A stretch of 64,000 nucleotides of DNA, taken from contig NZ_JAOVZO020000003.1 of assembly GCF_025717065.2 (NCBI RefSeq), positions 620,001 to 684,000 on the forward strand, read 5' to 3'. A program made the position numbers and the translations under genes. Source of the DNA: Tahibacter soli (lineage in GTDB: Bacteria > Pseudomonadota > Gammaproteobacteria > Xanthomonadales > Rhodanobacteraceae). Within the stretch, counting starts at the first letter, position 1. Every line of letters begins with the position of its first letter. The notes under the pieces are model-generated. The model did not search any database. It saw only the letters and a list, made by a program, of their open reading frames with translations, and was not told the DNA's origin. Shown piece by piece: positions 36,798-45,762 of this stretch.

Positions 36798-37601
36798 ATG
36801 AAGCTCATTTTTCCGAACGGCGAACACGAACCGGTCAATCTGTCCGAAGGCATCACGGCGATCGGCACCGGGGCGGAATGTCTCGTGGTTCTTGCCGCAC
36901 CCGGCATCGCGCTGCGCCACGCCGAAGTGCATCTGCGCAACGGGCAGGCGCTGATCCGCGTGCCCGATCCGCGCAACGTGGTCGTGCTCAACGGCCGACA
37001 GGTGACGACCGACGTCACGATCAAGCCCGGCGACCTGCTGCTGTTCGCGAAGGTCGGCTGCCAGGTGCTCGCGCCGGACCGCGTCGCGGCGCCGACGACG
37101 CCCGCGCCGCGCCCGGCGGGTGCGAGCGACGACAACGACGGGCGCACGCGCATCCGGCAGGCGTTGCCGAAGTTCATGCTGCGCGGCGTTTCGGGTTCGA
37201 CGTTCGGCAAGACGTTCGCGCTGGTCGGTTCGATGACGATCGGCCGCCAGGCCGATTGCGACATCTCGATTCCCGGCGACGAAATCTCGCGCCATCACGC
37301 GAAGCTGCAGGTGCTGCCCGACGGTGTGATGGTCGAAGACATGGGGTCGGCGAACGGCACGTTCATCAACGACAAGCGCGTGCATTCGGGCGTGCTCAAG
37401 CCCGGCGAGGAACTGCGCCTGGACACCGTGCGCTTTCTCCTGATGTCGCCCGGCATGGAAGTGGCCAAGCCGGCGCCGGCACCGGTCGCGGCGGCGCCCG
37501 AGCCCGCGGCGAAGTCGAATACGGGGCTGTGGATCGGCGTGCTGGTCGCGGCGCTGGCGATCGCGGCCGCGGGGGCGACGAAGGTGCTGGGGTACTGGTA
37601 A
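36798..37601 (+). CDS. Membrane-anchored protein with two FHA domains
   Basis: 267 residues. The N-terminal FHA-like domain (about 15-85; GITAIGTGAECLVVLAAPGI, ALRHAEVHLRNG) lacks the canonical Gly-Arg and Ser-x-x-His pair. The second FHA domain (about 135-210) is canonical: MTIGRQADCDISI, ISRHHAKLQVL, MGSANGTFINDKR. A Pro/Ala linker and a C-terminal transmembrane segment (LWIGVLVAALAIAAAGATKV) end the protein, so it is tail-anchored with its FHA domains probably cytoplasmic. Placement after a Hanks kinase suggests it reads phosphothreonine made by that kinase or a similar one. Confidence 0.9.
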   Translation: MKLIFPNGEHEPVNLSEGITAIGTGAECLVVLAAPGIALRHAEVHLRNGQALIRVPDPRNVVVLNGRQVTTDVTIKPGDLLLFAKVGCQVLAPDRVAAPTTPAPRPAGASDDNDGRTRIRQALPKFMLRGVSGSTFGKTFALVGSMTIGRQADCDISIPGDEISRHHAKLQVLPDGVMVEDMGSANGTFINDKRVHSGVLKPGEELRLDTVRFLLMSPGMEVAKPAPAPVAAAPEPAAKSNTGLWIGVLVAALAIAAAGATKVLGYW

Positions 37602-37610
37602 GTCTTTTGT

Positions 37611-37696
37611 TCGTCATCCCGGCGAAAGCCGGGATCCAGCCTTTGGCCGGGCTCGAAAGAGCAACCGCTGGATTCCAGCTTGCGCTGGAATGACGA
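37611..37696. repeat. REP-like palindromic element with TCGTCAT termini
   Basis: The element begins TCGTCAT and ends ATGACGA. Inside, CCCGGC-GAAA-GCCGGG forms a stable hairpin, and a second hairpin pairs GGATTCCAGC with GCTGGAA. The design resembles the widely dispersed 'TCATCCCGGCGAAAGCCGGGATCC' type of extragenic palindrome. It lies between the convergent FHA protein gene and nadC and may help end both transcripts. Only one copy is in the window. Confidence 0.8.
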
Positions 37697-37703
37697 GCCG
37701 AAG

Positions 37704-38561
37704 CTACGCGTGCCTGACGCTCACCCGCATCGACAGATCCACCGCGCGTACATGCTTCGTCAGCGCGCCGATCGAGACGAAATCGACGCCGGTGCGCGCG
37801 ATCTGCGCCAGGCGCGCGAGGTCGACGCCGCCCGATACTTCGAGTTCGACGCGACCGCCGACTTCGGCGACCGCGCGGGCGAGGTCGGCGTCGGAAAACT
37901 CGTCGAGCATGATGCGATCGACGCGCGCGGCCAGCGCAAGATGCAGTTCGGTAAAATTCTCGACTTCCACTTCGAGCAGCAGCTGCGGATGCTTCGTGCG
38001 CGCCGCTGCGACCGCGCCGGCGAGCGAACCCGCCGCCGCGATATGGTTTTCCTTGATCAGGATCGCGTCGTACAGGCCGATGCGGTGATTGGTGCCGCCG
38101 CCGCAGCGCACCGCGTATTTCTGCGCGAGACGCAGGCCCGGCAGCGTCTTGCGCGTGTCGAGCACGCGCGTGCGCGTGCCTTGCACCGCTTCGACGTGCC
38201 GCGCCGTGACGGTGGCCGTGCCCGACAACGTCTGCACGAAGTTCAGCGCGCAGCGCTCGGCGCCGACCAGCGCGCGCGCGTTGCCGCGCAGGCTGACGAG
38301 GCGCTGGTCGGGCGCGAGCGCGTCGCCGTCGGCCGCGTGCCAGTCGATCTCGACCTGCGGATCGAGCTCGCGGAAGCACGCGTCGAACCAGGCGCGCCCG
38401 CACAGCACCGCGGCTTCGCGCGTGATCACGAACGCCTCGGCGGCGGCCGTGGCGGGAAGCAGGTCGGCGGTCGCGTCGCCCGGGCCGATGTCTTCGGCGA
38501 GCGCGCGGCGTACGTCGGCGAGGACGACGTCCTCGCCGGGCGGATCGAATCGATGGCTCAT
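37704..38561 (-). CDS. nadC: Nicotinate-nucleotide pyrophosphorylase (quinolinate phosphoribosyltransferase, carboxylating)
   Basis: 285 residues. NadC converts quinolinate and PRPP to nicotinate mononucleotide, CO2 and PPi in de novo NAD synthesis. Markers are LAEDIGPGDATADLLP, ALNFVQTLSGTAT, TRVLDTRKTLPGLRLAQKYAVRCGGGTNHRIGL (the substrate-binding Arg/His/Lys loop; segments RKT and GGGTNHR), ILIKENHI, EVEVENFTEL, IMLDEF, and ELEVSGGV. Length is normal. It starts 25 bases after the stop of the DUF1631 gene and could share its message. nadA and nadB are not in the window. Confidence 0.95.
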   Translation of the reverse strand: MSHRFDPPGEDVVLADVRRALAEDIGPGDATADLLPATAAAEAFVITREAAVLCGRAWFDACFRELDPQVEIDWHAADGDALAPDQRLVSLRGNARALVGAERCALNFVQTLSGTATVTARHVEAVQGTRTRVLDTRKTLPGLRLAQKYAVRCGGGTNHRIGLYDAILIKENHIAAAGSLAGAVAAARTKHPQLLLEVEVENFTELHLALAARVDRIMLDEFSDADLARAVAEVGGRVELEVSGGVDLARLAQIARTGVDFVSIGALTKHVRAVDLSMRVSVRHA

Positions 38562-38586
38562 GGGATCTTCCGCGACGTTCGCCGCT

Positions 38587-40959
38587 TCACGACGCGGCCG
38601 GCTGCTGCGAGGCTTCGTCGGCCGTCGCCGTCGGACTCTTCGCCGCGTGCGCGGCCTTGAGGCGTTCGACGATCGCGTCGAGCGCGCGGTCGAACAGCGG
38701 CACTTCCTCGAGCACGGTGACGTGCCCGGCCGCGAGATCGGCCGCAAGCTGCGCGGCGGTGCGATCGGCGACCTTGAGGCCCTTGCGGTTGACGAACAGA
38801 TATTTCGAGCTGATCGGGCTGATCCACGACAGCTTCGCGCGTTCTTTCGCGCCGTTCGCGTCGAGGAACTCGATCCAGGTGCCCACTTTCAGTTCGCGCA
38901 CCGCCTGGACCCAGTTTTCGGTCGGCGGTTCGGCCGGTTGCGGATCGGGTTCTTCCTCGATCGACGCCATGACGCTGTCGCCGGCGTCCTGGTTCGCCAG
39001 CGGCATGGGATCGGTGAGTTCGAGCGGCGGCGCTTCGGTCACCTGCGTCGGTTCTGCCGGCTGCAGCAGGCTCTGGTAGACGACGTTGAGCTGTTGCATC
39101 AACCGCCGCACGTCGTTTTCGTCGAACGCGACGGTCGCCAGACCGTGCCGCAGCGTTTTTTCGAGCTGCGGCAGGATCGCCTGCAGCCGTTCGCGCTCGG
39201 CGGCGTTGTGCTTGGGCTGCACGCTCCAGATCAGCTCGTCGGCGAAGCGCAGCGCGTGGCGCCATTCGTTCGACGTGTCGCCCTGGCGCAGCATCACGAG
39301 CACGAGATAGTTCGCCCACGGCCGCGACAGGAGGTTCTTGATCAGCTCGGGAACGGGGCGGTTCTCGATGCGCTGCATGATTTCGCGCGCGGCCGTGCGG
39401 CGCGCGTCGAGCAGTTTTTCGCGACCGCGCGTGGCTTCGCTCGCGCGCTGTTCGGCGAGGTCGGCGCGGCGCTTGTTCGTTTCGACGAACGCTTCGAAGT
39501 CGATGCGCACGCGGTCGAAGATGCCGAGATCGTCTTCGAAATCCTTGAGCAGCGATTCGACGATTTCCTTGACCTTGTCGTGCAGGCGCCGATCGCGGTC
39601 CGATTCTTCGGACCAGCCGACGCACGCCTGCGCGAGACTGTCGAGCAGCACGCGCGCCGGGTGCGTGCGGCGGGCGAACAGGTGCTTGTCGAGCAGCGCC
39701 ACTTTCAGGAACGGAATCTGCAAGCGGCCGAGCATCGCCTGCATTTCGGCCGGCAGGTTGCGATCCTGCAGGATGTATTCGAACAGAAGGCCCACGAGGT
39801 CGATCGTGTCCTCGTCGGCGCCCGAGACGTTCGCGCCGGTTTCGCCGCGCAGCTTGCCGGCCTGGCCGAGGAGTTCCTCCTTGACCTTGAGCGCGACCTG
39901 CGCCGATTCCGCCGCGCTCTGCGCCGACAGGTTCTGGTTCTGCAGGATCGTCAGCGCCGACAGCAGCTCGGGAATATTGAGCGGCGCGACGTTCGGATTG
40001 TAGTTCACGGTCGTGTAGCCGGTCGGGATGCCGGCCGCGGTCGCGCCGTCGATGTCGGTGCGCCGGTTCGCGAGCATCGCGCGCAGCGAGCTGTAGAGGT
40101 TCGCCTGCAGTTCGGCCGCCGCCGCGTCGACGGGCAGGTAGCCCGCGCCCGCGCCGCCGTCGAAGCCGTCGGGCATCTGCTGGGGCATCGGCGCGCCGGG
40201 TACGGCGGGTGCGCCGGGCGCACGCGGCGGCGGTGCCGGCGCGCCGGGCCGGCGCTGCACGGTCGCCCGCATCTGCGGCAGCACGCCGGCGTGCACGAGC
40301 AGCGCGTTCAACTCGTCGTAGAACGCGTCGAGCCCGCCCATGACGTAGCGGTCGAAAAGTTTGTAGATGATCAGGCGCACCGGCAGCTCGACCTCGAGCT
40401 CGCCGCTGGCTTGGCGGAACGCCTGGCCGACGGCCGTCGGTCCGATCGGGCTGTTGGCGTCCTCGACGCGCTGGTTCGTGATGTGCGAAAGACGCTGGTT
40501 CAGCGCGAACAGCACGCGCTGCAGACGGTTTTCGGTTTTCGCGACCATGCTCGCGACGGCGAGCGATTCTTCGAGTTCGGTGTTGTCGACGAGCGACAGC
40601 GACAGCTCGCCGGTCGCATTCGTTTCGGGTTTGCCGCCGATGCCGCGGCCGGCGACGAAGTCGATGAACTGGCGCGCGAGCTGTTCCTGGAAGCGCAGCT
40701 CGATCTGCTGGCGCTTCTTGCGCACCTCGCGCATGCCGTCGAAATACGTCGCCTGCACGGCGTTGCTGTCGGCCTTGCTCGCAAGGTCGAACAGCGCGTC
40801 GTCGGCGTTCTCGAACAGCGTCGTGGCGAGCGCCGTCAGACGCTTGAGCGCGTGCGTGCGCACCTGGCCGAAGGCTTCGGCAGGGCGTTCGCCGAGCGCC
40901 GCGGCGGTCGTGCGCTGATTCAGATCCACCACTTTGGGATTGTTGTCGTTGGAACTCAT
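38587..40959 (-). CDS. DUF1631 family protein
   Basis: 790 residues. It opens with the ATG of SSNDNNPKVVDLNQRTT and is helical for most of its length (ALKRLTALATTLFENADDAL, RKKRQQIELRFQEQLARQFI). Conserved DUF1631 stretches are present, such as LFEYILQDRNLPAEMQAML, LQIPFLKVALLDKHLFARR and HPARVLLDSLAQACVGW. The last ~100 residues (LKVGTWIEFLDANGAKERAK, ISSKYLFVNRKGLKV) form a small beta domain reminiscent of PilZ-like folds. No membrane segment. The molecular function is not established; such proteins are sometimes mislabelled thymidine phosphorylase. Confidence 0.85.
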   Translation of the reverse strand: MSSNDNNPKVVDLNQRTTAAALGERPAEAFGQVRTHALKRLTALATTLFENADDALFDLASKADSNAVQATYFDGMREVRKKRQQIELRFQEQLARQFIDFVAGRGIGGKPETNATGELSLSLVDNTELEESLAVASMVAKTENRLQRVLFALNQRLSHITNQRVEDANSPIGPTAVGQAFRQASGELEVELPVRLIIYKLFDRYVMGGLDAFYDELNALLVHAGVLPQMRATVQRRPGAPAPPPRAPGAPAVPGAPMPQQMPDGFDGGAGAGYLPVDAAAAELQANLYSSLRAMLANRRTDIDGATAAGIPTGYTTVNYNPNVAPLNIPELLSALTILQNQNLSAQSAAESAQVALKVKEELLGQAGKLRGETGANVSGADEDTIDLVGLLFEYILQDRNLPAEMQAMLGRLQIPFLKVALLDKHLFARRTHPARVLLDSLAQACVGWSEESDRDRRLHDKVKEIVESLLKDFEDDLGIFDRVRIDFEAFVETNKRRADLAEQRASEATRGREKLLDARRTAAREIMQRIENRPVPELIKNLLSRPWANYLVLVMLRQGDTSNEWRHALRFADELIWSVQPKHNAAERERLQAILPQLEKTLRHGLATVAFDENDVRRLMQQLNVVYQSLLQPAEPTQVTEAPPLELTDPMPLANQDAGDSVMASIEEEPDPQPAEPPTENWVQAVRELKVGTWIEFLDANGAKERAKLSWISPISSKYLFVNRKGLKVADRTAAQLAADLAAGHVTVLEEVPLFDRALDAIVERLKAAHAAKSPTATADEASQQPAAS

Positions 40960-41000
40960 AGGCCGCATGACAATCGGTTCTCAGCGAGCAAGCCAGTTTA

Positions 41001-41160
41001 GTGTTGTGTTCCGCAAATAAGTCGAAGAATTCCGGCGTCTTTCGCCGCAATCCTTCGTTGCTGCTCGTCGTCGTACTGCCTGTACGCCTCCTCGCAGCGC
41101 CTCGTCTTGCGACGAAATCCAGCCGGAATTACTTTTCGACGTATTTGCGAAACACAACAC
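41001..41160. repeat. Long imperfect inverted-repeat element (about 160 bases)
   Basis: The outer arms (about 41001-41036 and 41122-41160) are inverted copies carrying GTGTTGTGTT, CGCAAATA, GTCGAA and ATTCCGGC, with a few mismatches. The pairing continues inward (TTTCGCCGCAA with TTGCGACGAAA), so nearly the whole element can fold into one long hairpin. It fills most of the gap between the divergently placed ends of the DUF1631 and Trm112-like genes. It looks like a mobile palindrome or MITE-like unit without coding capacity. Confidence 0.85.
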
Positions 41161-41226
41161 TGGTGCGCACATCGAAGCTTTCAAAACACCCTCGCAGCCC
41201 GGTGAGAACTGCGTCACATTTCCGGT

Positions 41227-41493
41227 TCAGGCCGGAAGGGCGGTCAACTGGGTAGTGCCAATGGCCTCGTCGGCGAGCATCACCGGGATGTCGTCGTCGA
41301 TGCGGTAGATCACCTTGCCGTCGGTCGTGATCAATCCCGCTGCAAGCGGCGTGCCGACTGCCGCGCCCGCGACCGTTCGTACCATGCCGTCGGCGATCGC
41401 CGCGTTCAAGGCGTCGAGCTGCGCTTTCGACAGGAGCGTCAGCGGACTTTTGGACGTCGGGCAGCACAGGATGTCGATCAGGCGCTTGTCCAT
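41227..41493 (-). CDS. Trm112-like (UPF0434) small protein lacking zinc cysteines
   Basis: 88 residues. The ends match the Trm112/YcaR family: [20 protein letters not shown] at the N-terminus and [20 protein letters not shown] at the C-terminus. The canonical CPxC pair is CPTSK here, and the central strand has no cysteine, so the zinc site of the E. coli-type protein is missing. The middle is also expanded by about 25 residues. From memory, similar forms occur in Xanthomonas relatives. In bacteria the role is unclear; the eukaryotic homologue activates methyltransferases. Confidence 0.85.
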   Translation of the reverse strand: MDKRLIDILCCPTSKSPLTLLSKAQLDALNAAIADGMVRTVAGAAVGTPLAAGLITTDGKVIYRIDDDIPVMLADEAIGTTQLTALPA

Positions 41494-41556
41494 TGCGCGG
41501 TTCCTTCGGAGGATTTGCCTCTACAATACCGCTTTTGCCGAAGGCGGACCAAGAAG

Positions 41557-42059
<503 letters not shown>

Positions 42060-42063
<4 letters not shown>

Positions 42064-43184
42064 GCACGGTCGGCATACTCGGCGGCGGGCAGCTCGCCCG
42101 CATGCTCGCGCTTTCCGGCGCGCCGCTCGGCGTGCGTTTTCTCGTCGTCGACAGCCTGGCCGATGCCTGTGCCTCGCAGGTCGCGCCGCTGCTCCTGGCG
42201 GACTGGCGCGATTTCGACGCGCTCGAAGAGTTCGCGCGCCGTATCGACGTCGCGACGTTCGATTTCGAGAACGTGCCGGCCGAAACCGCGCAGTGGCTGA
42301 CCGAACACACCACCGTCTATCCGAATCCGCGCGCGCTGTCGGTCGCGCAGGACCGCCTCGCCGAGAAGACGCTGTTTCGCGAAGTGGGTCTGGCGACGCC
42401 GGCGTTCGCCGCGATCGACAGCCTCGCCGATCTCGAACGCGCACTTGTAGAAGTCGGCTATCCGGCCGTGCTCAAGACGCGCCGGCTCGGCTACGACGGC
42501 AAGGGCCAGTACCGCATCAAGTCGCCGGCCGACGTCGCGCCCGCGTGGGACGCGCTCGGCCGCGTGCCGCTGATTCTCGAAGCGTTCGTGCCGTTCGAGC
42601 GCGAGGTGTCGGTGATCGCCGTGCGTTCGCGCGACGGCGAGTTCCGCACGTATCCGCTGACGCAGAACTGGCACGCCGACGGCATCCTGTCGATGAGCCT
42701 CGCGCCGGCGCCCGATTCGGACGCGCTCGCGCCGCGGGCGTTCGACTACGCGCGGCGCGTCGCCGAGGCGCTCGACTACGTCGGCGCGTTCGCGCTCGAG
42801 CTCTTCGTGCACGAAGGCCGGCTGCTCGGCAACGAGATGGCGCCGCGCGTGCACAACTCCGGGCACTGGACGATCGAAGGCGCGCCGGCCAGCCAGTTCG
42901 AAAACCACGTGCGCGCGGTGCTCGGGCTGCCGCTCGGCGACACCGCGTCGCTCGGCGTCAACGTGATGTTCAACTGGATCGGCGAGCTGCCGCAGGCCGC
43001 GCCGGTGCTCGCCGAGCCGCGCGCGCACTGGCACGACTACGGCAAGGAACCGCGCGCCGGCCGCAAGGTGGGGCATGCGACGCTATGCGCGTTCACCGCC
43101 GAGGAAATGCGCGAACGTCTCGTGCGCGTGGCGCGCGCGCTCGGCCGCGAGGCGCAGGCGGCGCCGGTGCTCGCGGCGCTGTAA
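42060..43184 (+). CDS. purK: N5-carboxyaminoimidazole ribonucleotide synthase PurK
   Basis: 374 residues, ATP-grasp fold. It makes N5-CAIR from AIR, ATP and bicarbonate, the substrate of the adjacent PurE. The N-terminus [20 protein letters not shown] is diagnostic. Others are [29 protein letters not shown] (ATP-grasp glycine loop), [15 protein letters not shown], and the C-terminal [18 protein letters not shown]. The start ATG lies within ATGA overlapping the purE stop, so translation is coupled. A hairpin follows the stop. Confidence 0.95.
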
Positions 43185-43188
43185 AGAA

Positions 43189-43212
43189 CGAGGCCGCCTT
43201 GCGGCGGCCTCG
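43189..43212 (-). terminator. Hairpin between convergent purK and sodB
   Basis: A perfect 10-bp stem (43189-43198 with 43203-43212) has a TTGC loop. On the minus strand it is followed by TTCTTTAC, so it best fits a sodB terminator; it may also act on purK transcripts. Confidence 0.65.
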
Positions 43213-43233
43213 TCGGGTATCGCGTCTGCGGGC

Positions 43234-43812
43234 TTACGCCATCTGCTTGGCGACAAAATCCCAATTGACCAAATTCCAGAACGCCTCGACGTACTTCGGC
43301 CGCGCGTTGCGGTAGTCGACGTAGTACGCGTGCTCCCACACGTCGCAGGTCAGGAGCGGCGTGTCGGTGCCGGTCAGCGGCGTGGCCGCGTTCGACGTCG
43401 AGACGAGCGCGAGCGATCCGTCCGGACGCTGCACGAGCCACGCCCAGCCCGAGCCGAACGTGCCGATCGCGGTCTTCGTGAACTGCTCCTTGAACGCCGC
43501 GAACGAGCCGAACGCCGCGTTGATCGCGTCGGCGAGCTTGCCGGACGGTTCGCCGCCGCCGTTCGGGGCGAGGCAGTTCCAGTAGAACGTGTGGTTCCAG
43601 ATTTGCGCGGCGTTGTTGAACACGCCGCCGGACGACTTCCTGACGATCTCTTCGAGCGACAGGTTTTCGAACTCGGTGCCCGGGATCAGGTTGTTGAGGT
43701 TGGTCACGTACGTCTGGTGATGCTTGCCGTAGTGATAGTCGATCGTCTCGGCCGAGATGTGCGGCGCAAGCGCGTCGCGGGCGTAGGGAAGCGGGGGAAG
43801 CTCGATCGCCAT
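43234..43812 (-). CDS. sodB: Superoxide dismutase [Fe]
   Basis: 192 residues. Metal ligands are His in [12 protein letters not shown], His in [11 protein letters not shown], and Asp and His in [13 protein letters not shown]. The [11 protein letters not shown] sequence, with Gln directly before the metal helix, and CLAPNGGG fit an iron enzyme. It disproportionates superoxide in the cytoplasm. The ATG at 43812 is preceded by an AAGGAG-like site on the minus strand. A TATACT -10-like hexamer (43847-43852, minus) lies 35 bases upstream. It is divergent from grxD, another iron/redox gene. Confidence 0.95.
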   Translation of the reverse strand: MAIELPPLPYARDALAPHISAETIDYHYGKHHQTYVTNLNNLIPGTEFENLSLEEIVRKSSGGVFNNAAQIWNHTFYWNCLAPNGGGEPSGKLADAINAAFGSFAAFKEQFTKTAIGTFGSGWAWLVQRPDGSLALVSTSNAATPLTGTDTPLLTCDVWEHAYYVDYRNARPKYVEAFWNLVNWDFVAKQMA

Positions 43813-43846
43813 GAGGCTACTCCTTGCTGATGGGCTGGGGTCGCGC

Positions 43847-43895
43847 AGTATACGTGGACTGCAAGGCCCGACTGGAATGACGCTGCTGGTACAAT
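43847..43895. promoter_or_regulatory. Divergent promoter-like region of sodB and grxD
   Basis: On the minus strand TATACT (43847-43852) is a good -10 match for sodB. On the plus strand TACAAT (43890-43895) is a good -10 match for grxD. Neither has a convincing -35 at 16-18 bases, so the assignment rests on the -10 hexamers and position only. No Fur-box palindrome is evident. Confidence 0.4.
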
Positions 43896-43939
43896 CGCGG
43901 GCATCGCGCCGACGGGCGCCGAAGCCTCCTGAGGAAATA

Positions 43940-44257
43940 ATGGACGTTCTTGAACGCATCAAGGCCACGGTCGAAGCCAGTCCGATCGTTCTTTTCATGA
44001 AGGGCACGCCGCAGTTCCCGATGTGCGGCTTCTCCAGCCGCACCGCGCAGGCGCTCAAGGCGGTCAACGCCGACTACGCGTCGGTCAACGTGCTCGAAGA
44101 TCCCGAAGTGCGCGCCAACCTGCCGCGCTACTCGAACTGGCCGACGTTTCCGCAGCTGTTCATCAACGGCGAACTGATCGGCGGCTGCGACATCACGCTC
44201 GAACTGTACGAATCGGGCGAGCTCGAGCGGATGGTCCGGGAAACGCGGAAAGGCTGA
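43940..44257 (+). CDS. grxD: Monothiol glutaredoxin Grx4 family
   Basis: 105 residues with the CGFS active site in [44 protein letters not shown] and the Lys/Trp/Pro glutathione-binding residues match Grx4. The family carries [2Fe-2S] clusters in iron-sulfur assembly and iron sensing. The ATG follows GAGGA with standard spacing. The SDR gene begins 1 base after its TGA. Confidence 0.94.
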   Translation: MDVLERIKATVEASPIVLFMKGTPQFPMCGFSSRTAQALKAVNADYASVNVLEDPEVRANLPRYSNWPTFPQLFINGELIGGCDITLELYESGELERMVRETRKG

Positions 44258-44258
44258 T

Positions 44259-45020
44259 ATGACGAGCCTACCCGCGGGCTGGACGCCCGCCGCAGACACG
44301 CTCGCGGGGCGCACGATCCTCGTGACCGGCGCGACCGGCGGCCTCGGCCGCGCGAGTGCGCTCGCGTGCGCGCGGGCGGGCGCGACCGTCGTGCTGCTCG
44401 GCCGCAAGGTGAGCACGCTCGAAAAACTCTACGACGAGATCGAAGCGCTCGGCGCGCCGAAGCCCGCGATCTATCCGATGAACCTCGAAGGCGCCACGCC
44501 GCGCGACTTCGAGGAACTCGCCGACACGATCGAACGCGAATGCGGCGCGCTGCACGGCGTCGTGCACGCCGCGGCGCATTTCGCCGGGCTGCAGCCGGCG
44601 ACCGAGATCAAGCCGGAAGAATGGATGCGCGTGCTGCAGGTCAACCTCAACGCGCCGTTTCTCCTGACGCAGGCGCTGATTCCGCTGCTCAAGGCGCAGG
44701 ACGACGCGAGCGTCGTGTTCGTGCTCGACGACGAGCGTCGCGTGCGCAAGTCGTTCTGGGGCGCCTACGGCGTCGCGAAAGCGGCGCTCGCGGGCATGGT
44801 GGCGATCCTGCACGACGAAACCGACAACAGCTCGCTGCGCGTGCAGGCGCTCTTGCCCGCGCCGATGCGCACGGCGCTGCGGCGCATGGCCTATTTCGGC
44901 GAAAACACGCTCGAACAGCCCGAGCCCGACGCGAGTGCGCAAGCGGTGACCTATCTCCTGAGCGCCGACGGACGTCCGGCGCGCGGCGGCGTGCTCGATC
45001 TGCGCCCGACGACGAACTGA
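44259..45020 (+). CDS. Short-chain dehydrogenase/reductase, YciK-like
   Basis: 253 residues with Rossmann motif ILVTGATGGLGRASALACAR, the HAAAHFAG segment replacing NNAG, and VLQVNLNAPFLLTQALIPLL, all YciK-like. The catalytic Tyr-x3-Lys is in GAYGVAKAAL. The preceding strand reads VVFVLDDERRVR, so the usual active-site Ser of classical SDRs is not at its normal position; catalysis may be altered or lost. It follows grxD by one base and is probably cotranscribed with it and with marC. Substrate unknown. Confidence 0.88.
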   Translation: MTSLPAGWTPAADTLAGRTILVTGATGGLGRASALACARAGATVVLLGRKVSTLEKLYDEIEALGAPKPAIYPMNLEGATPRDFEELADTIERECGALHGVVHAAAHFAGLQPATEIKPEEWMRVLQVNLNAPFLLTQALIPLLKAQDDASVVFVLDDERRVRKSFWGAYGVAKAALAGMVAILHDETDNSSLRVQALLPAPMRTALRRMAYFGENTLEQPEPDASAQAVTYLLSADGRPARGGVLDLRPTTN

Positions 45021-45036
45021 CCGCAAGGGGAAACGC

Positions 45037-45651
45037 GTGGACGCGCAGATGAGCACGGTGTCGGCGGGAATCCTGCTGTTCCTGATCATGGACCCGCTCG
45101 GCAACATCCCGGTGTTTCTGAGCCTGCTCAAGACCGTGGCGCCGGAACGCCGGCGCGCGGTGCTGCTGCGCGAACTCATGATCGCCCTGGTCGTGCTGTT
45201 CGCGTTCCTGCTCGGCGGCCAGTACATCCTGAAGGTGCTGCAGCTCAAGCAGGAGTCGGTCAGCATCGCCGGCGGCATCATTCTCTTTCTGATCGGCGTG
45301 AAGATGGTGTTTCCGCCGAAGGACGGCGGCATCTTCGGCCACAGCGACGGCGGCGAGCCGTTCATCGTGCCGATGGCGATACCGGGCGTCGCAGGCCCGT
45401 CGGCGATGGCCGCCCTGCTGCTCTTGACCAATACGCAGCCGGGCAAGCTCGCGCAGTGGAGCCTCGCGTTGTTCGCGGCCTGGGCCGCGACCGCGATCAT
45501 CCTGCTGTCGGCAACCTACCTCTTCAAGGTGCTCGGCGAAAGCGTGCTGACGGCGCTCGAACGCCTGATGGGCATGATTCTGATCGCGCTGTCGGTGCAG
45601 ATGCTGCTCGACGGCATCGCCGGCTATCTCAAGACCGCGCCGTTGCATTGA
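45037..45651 (+). CDS. MarC-family integral membrane protein
   Basis: 204 residues with about six transmembrane segments: SAGILLFLIMDPLGNIPVFL, ELMIALVVLFAFLLGG, VSIAGGIILFLIGVKMVF, a loop EPFIVPMAIPGVAGPSAMAA, LALFAAWAATAIILLSATYL, and LMGMILIALSVQMLLDGI. DPLGNIPVF and the PxAIPxxAGP loop are the MarC/YchE signatures. It starts with a GTG preceded by AAGGGG. The family's transport function is unproven; an amino-acid exporter role is suggested for some members. Confidence 0.9.
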   Translation: MDAQMSTVSAGILLFLIMDPLGNIPVFLSLLKTVAPERRRAVLLRELMIALVVLFAFLLGGQYILKVLQLKQESVSIAGGIILFLIGVKMVFPPKDGGIFGHSDGGEPFIVPMAIPGVAGPSAMAALLLLTNTQPGKLAQWSLALFAAWAATAIILLSATYLFKVLGESVLTALERLMGMILIALSVQMLLDGIAGYLKTAPLH

Positions 45652-45762
45652 CCCGCGCCTGCCGCGGTTCCGGCGGGCGTTCAGAATCTCGGCTGCGAAC
45701 TCTATTCAAACGCTTGTAACATCGGCAACCGAGCATTGCAGTACCGGAATGGGGAGCATCCC

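Noticed and set aside
38089-41001. A 970-codon plus-strand open frame across nadC and the DUF1631 gene
   Set aside because: It spans two minus-strand genes with clear motifs and reads as low-complexity Arg/Val text. Such antisense frames occur throughout this GC-rich window.
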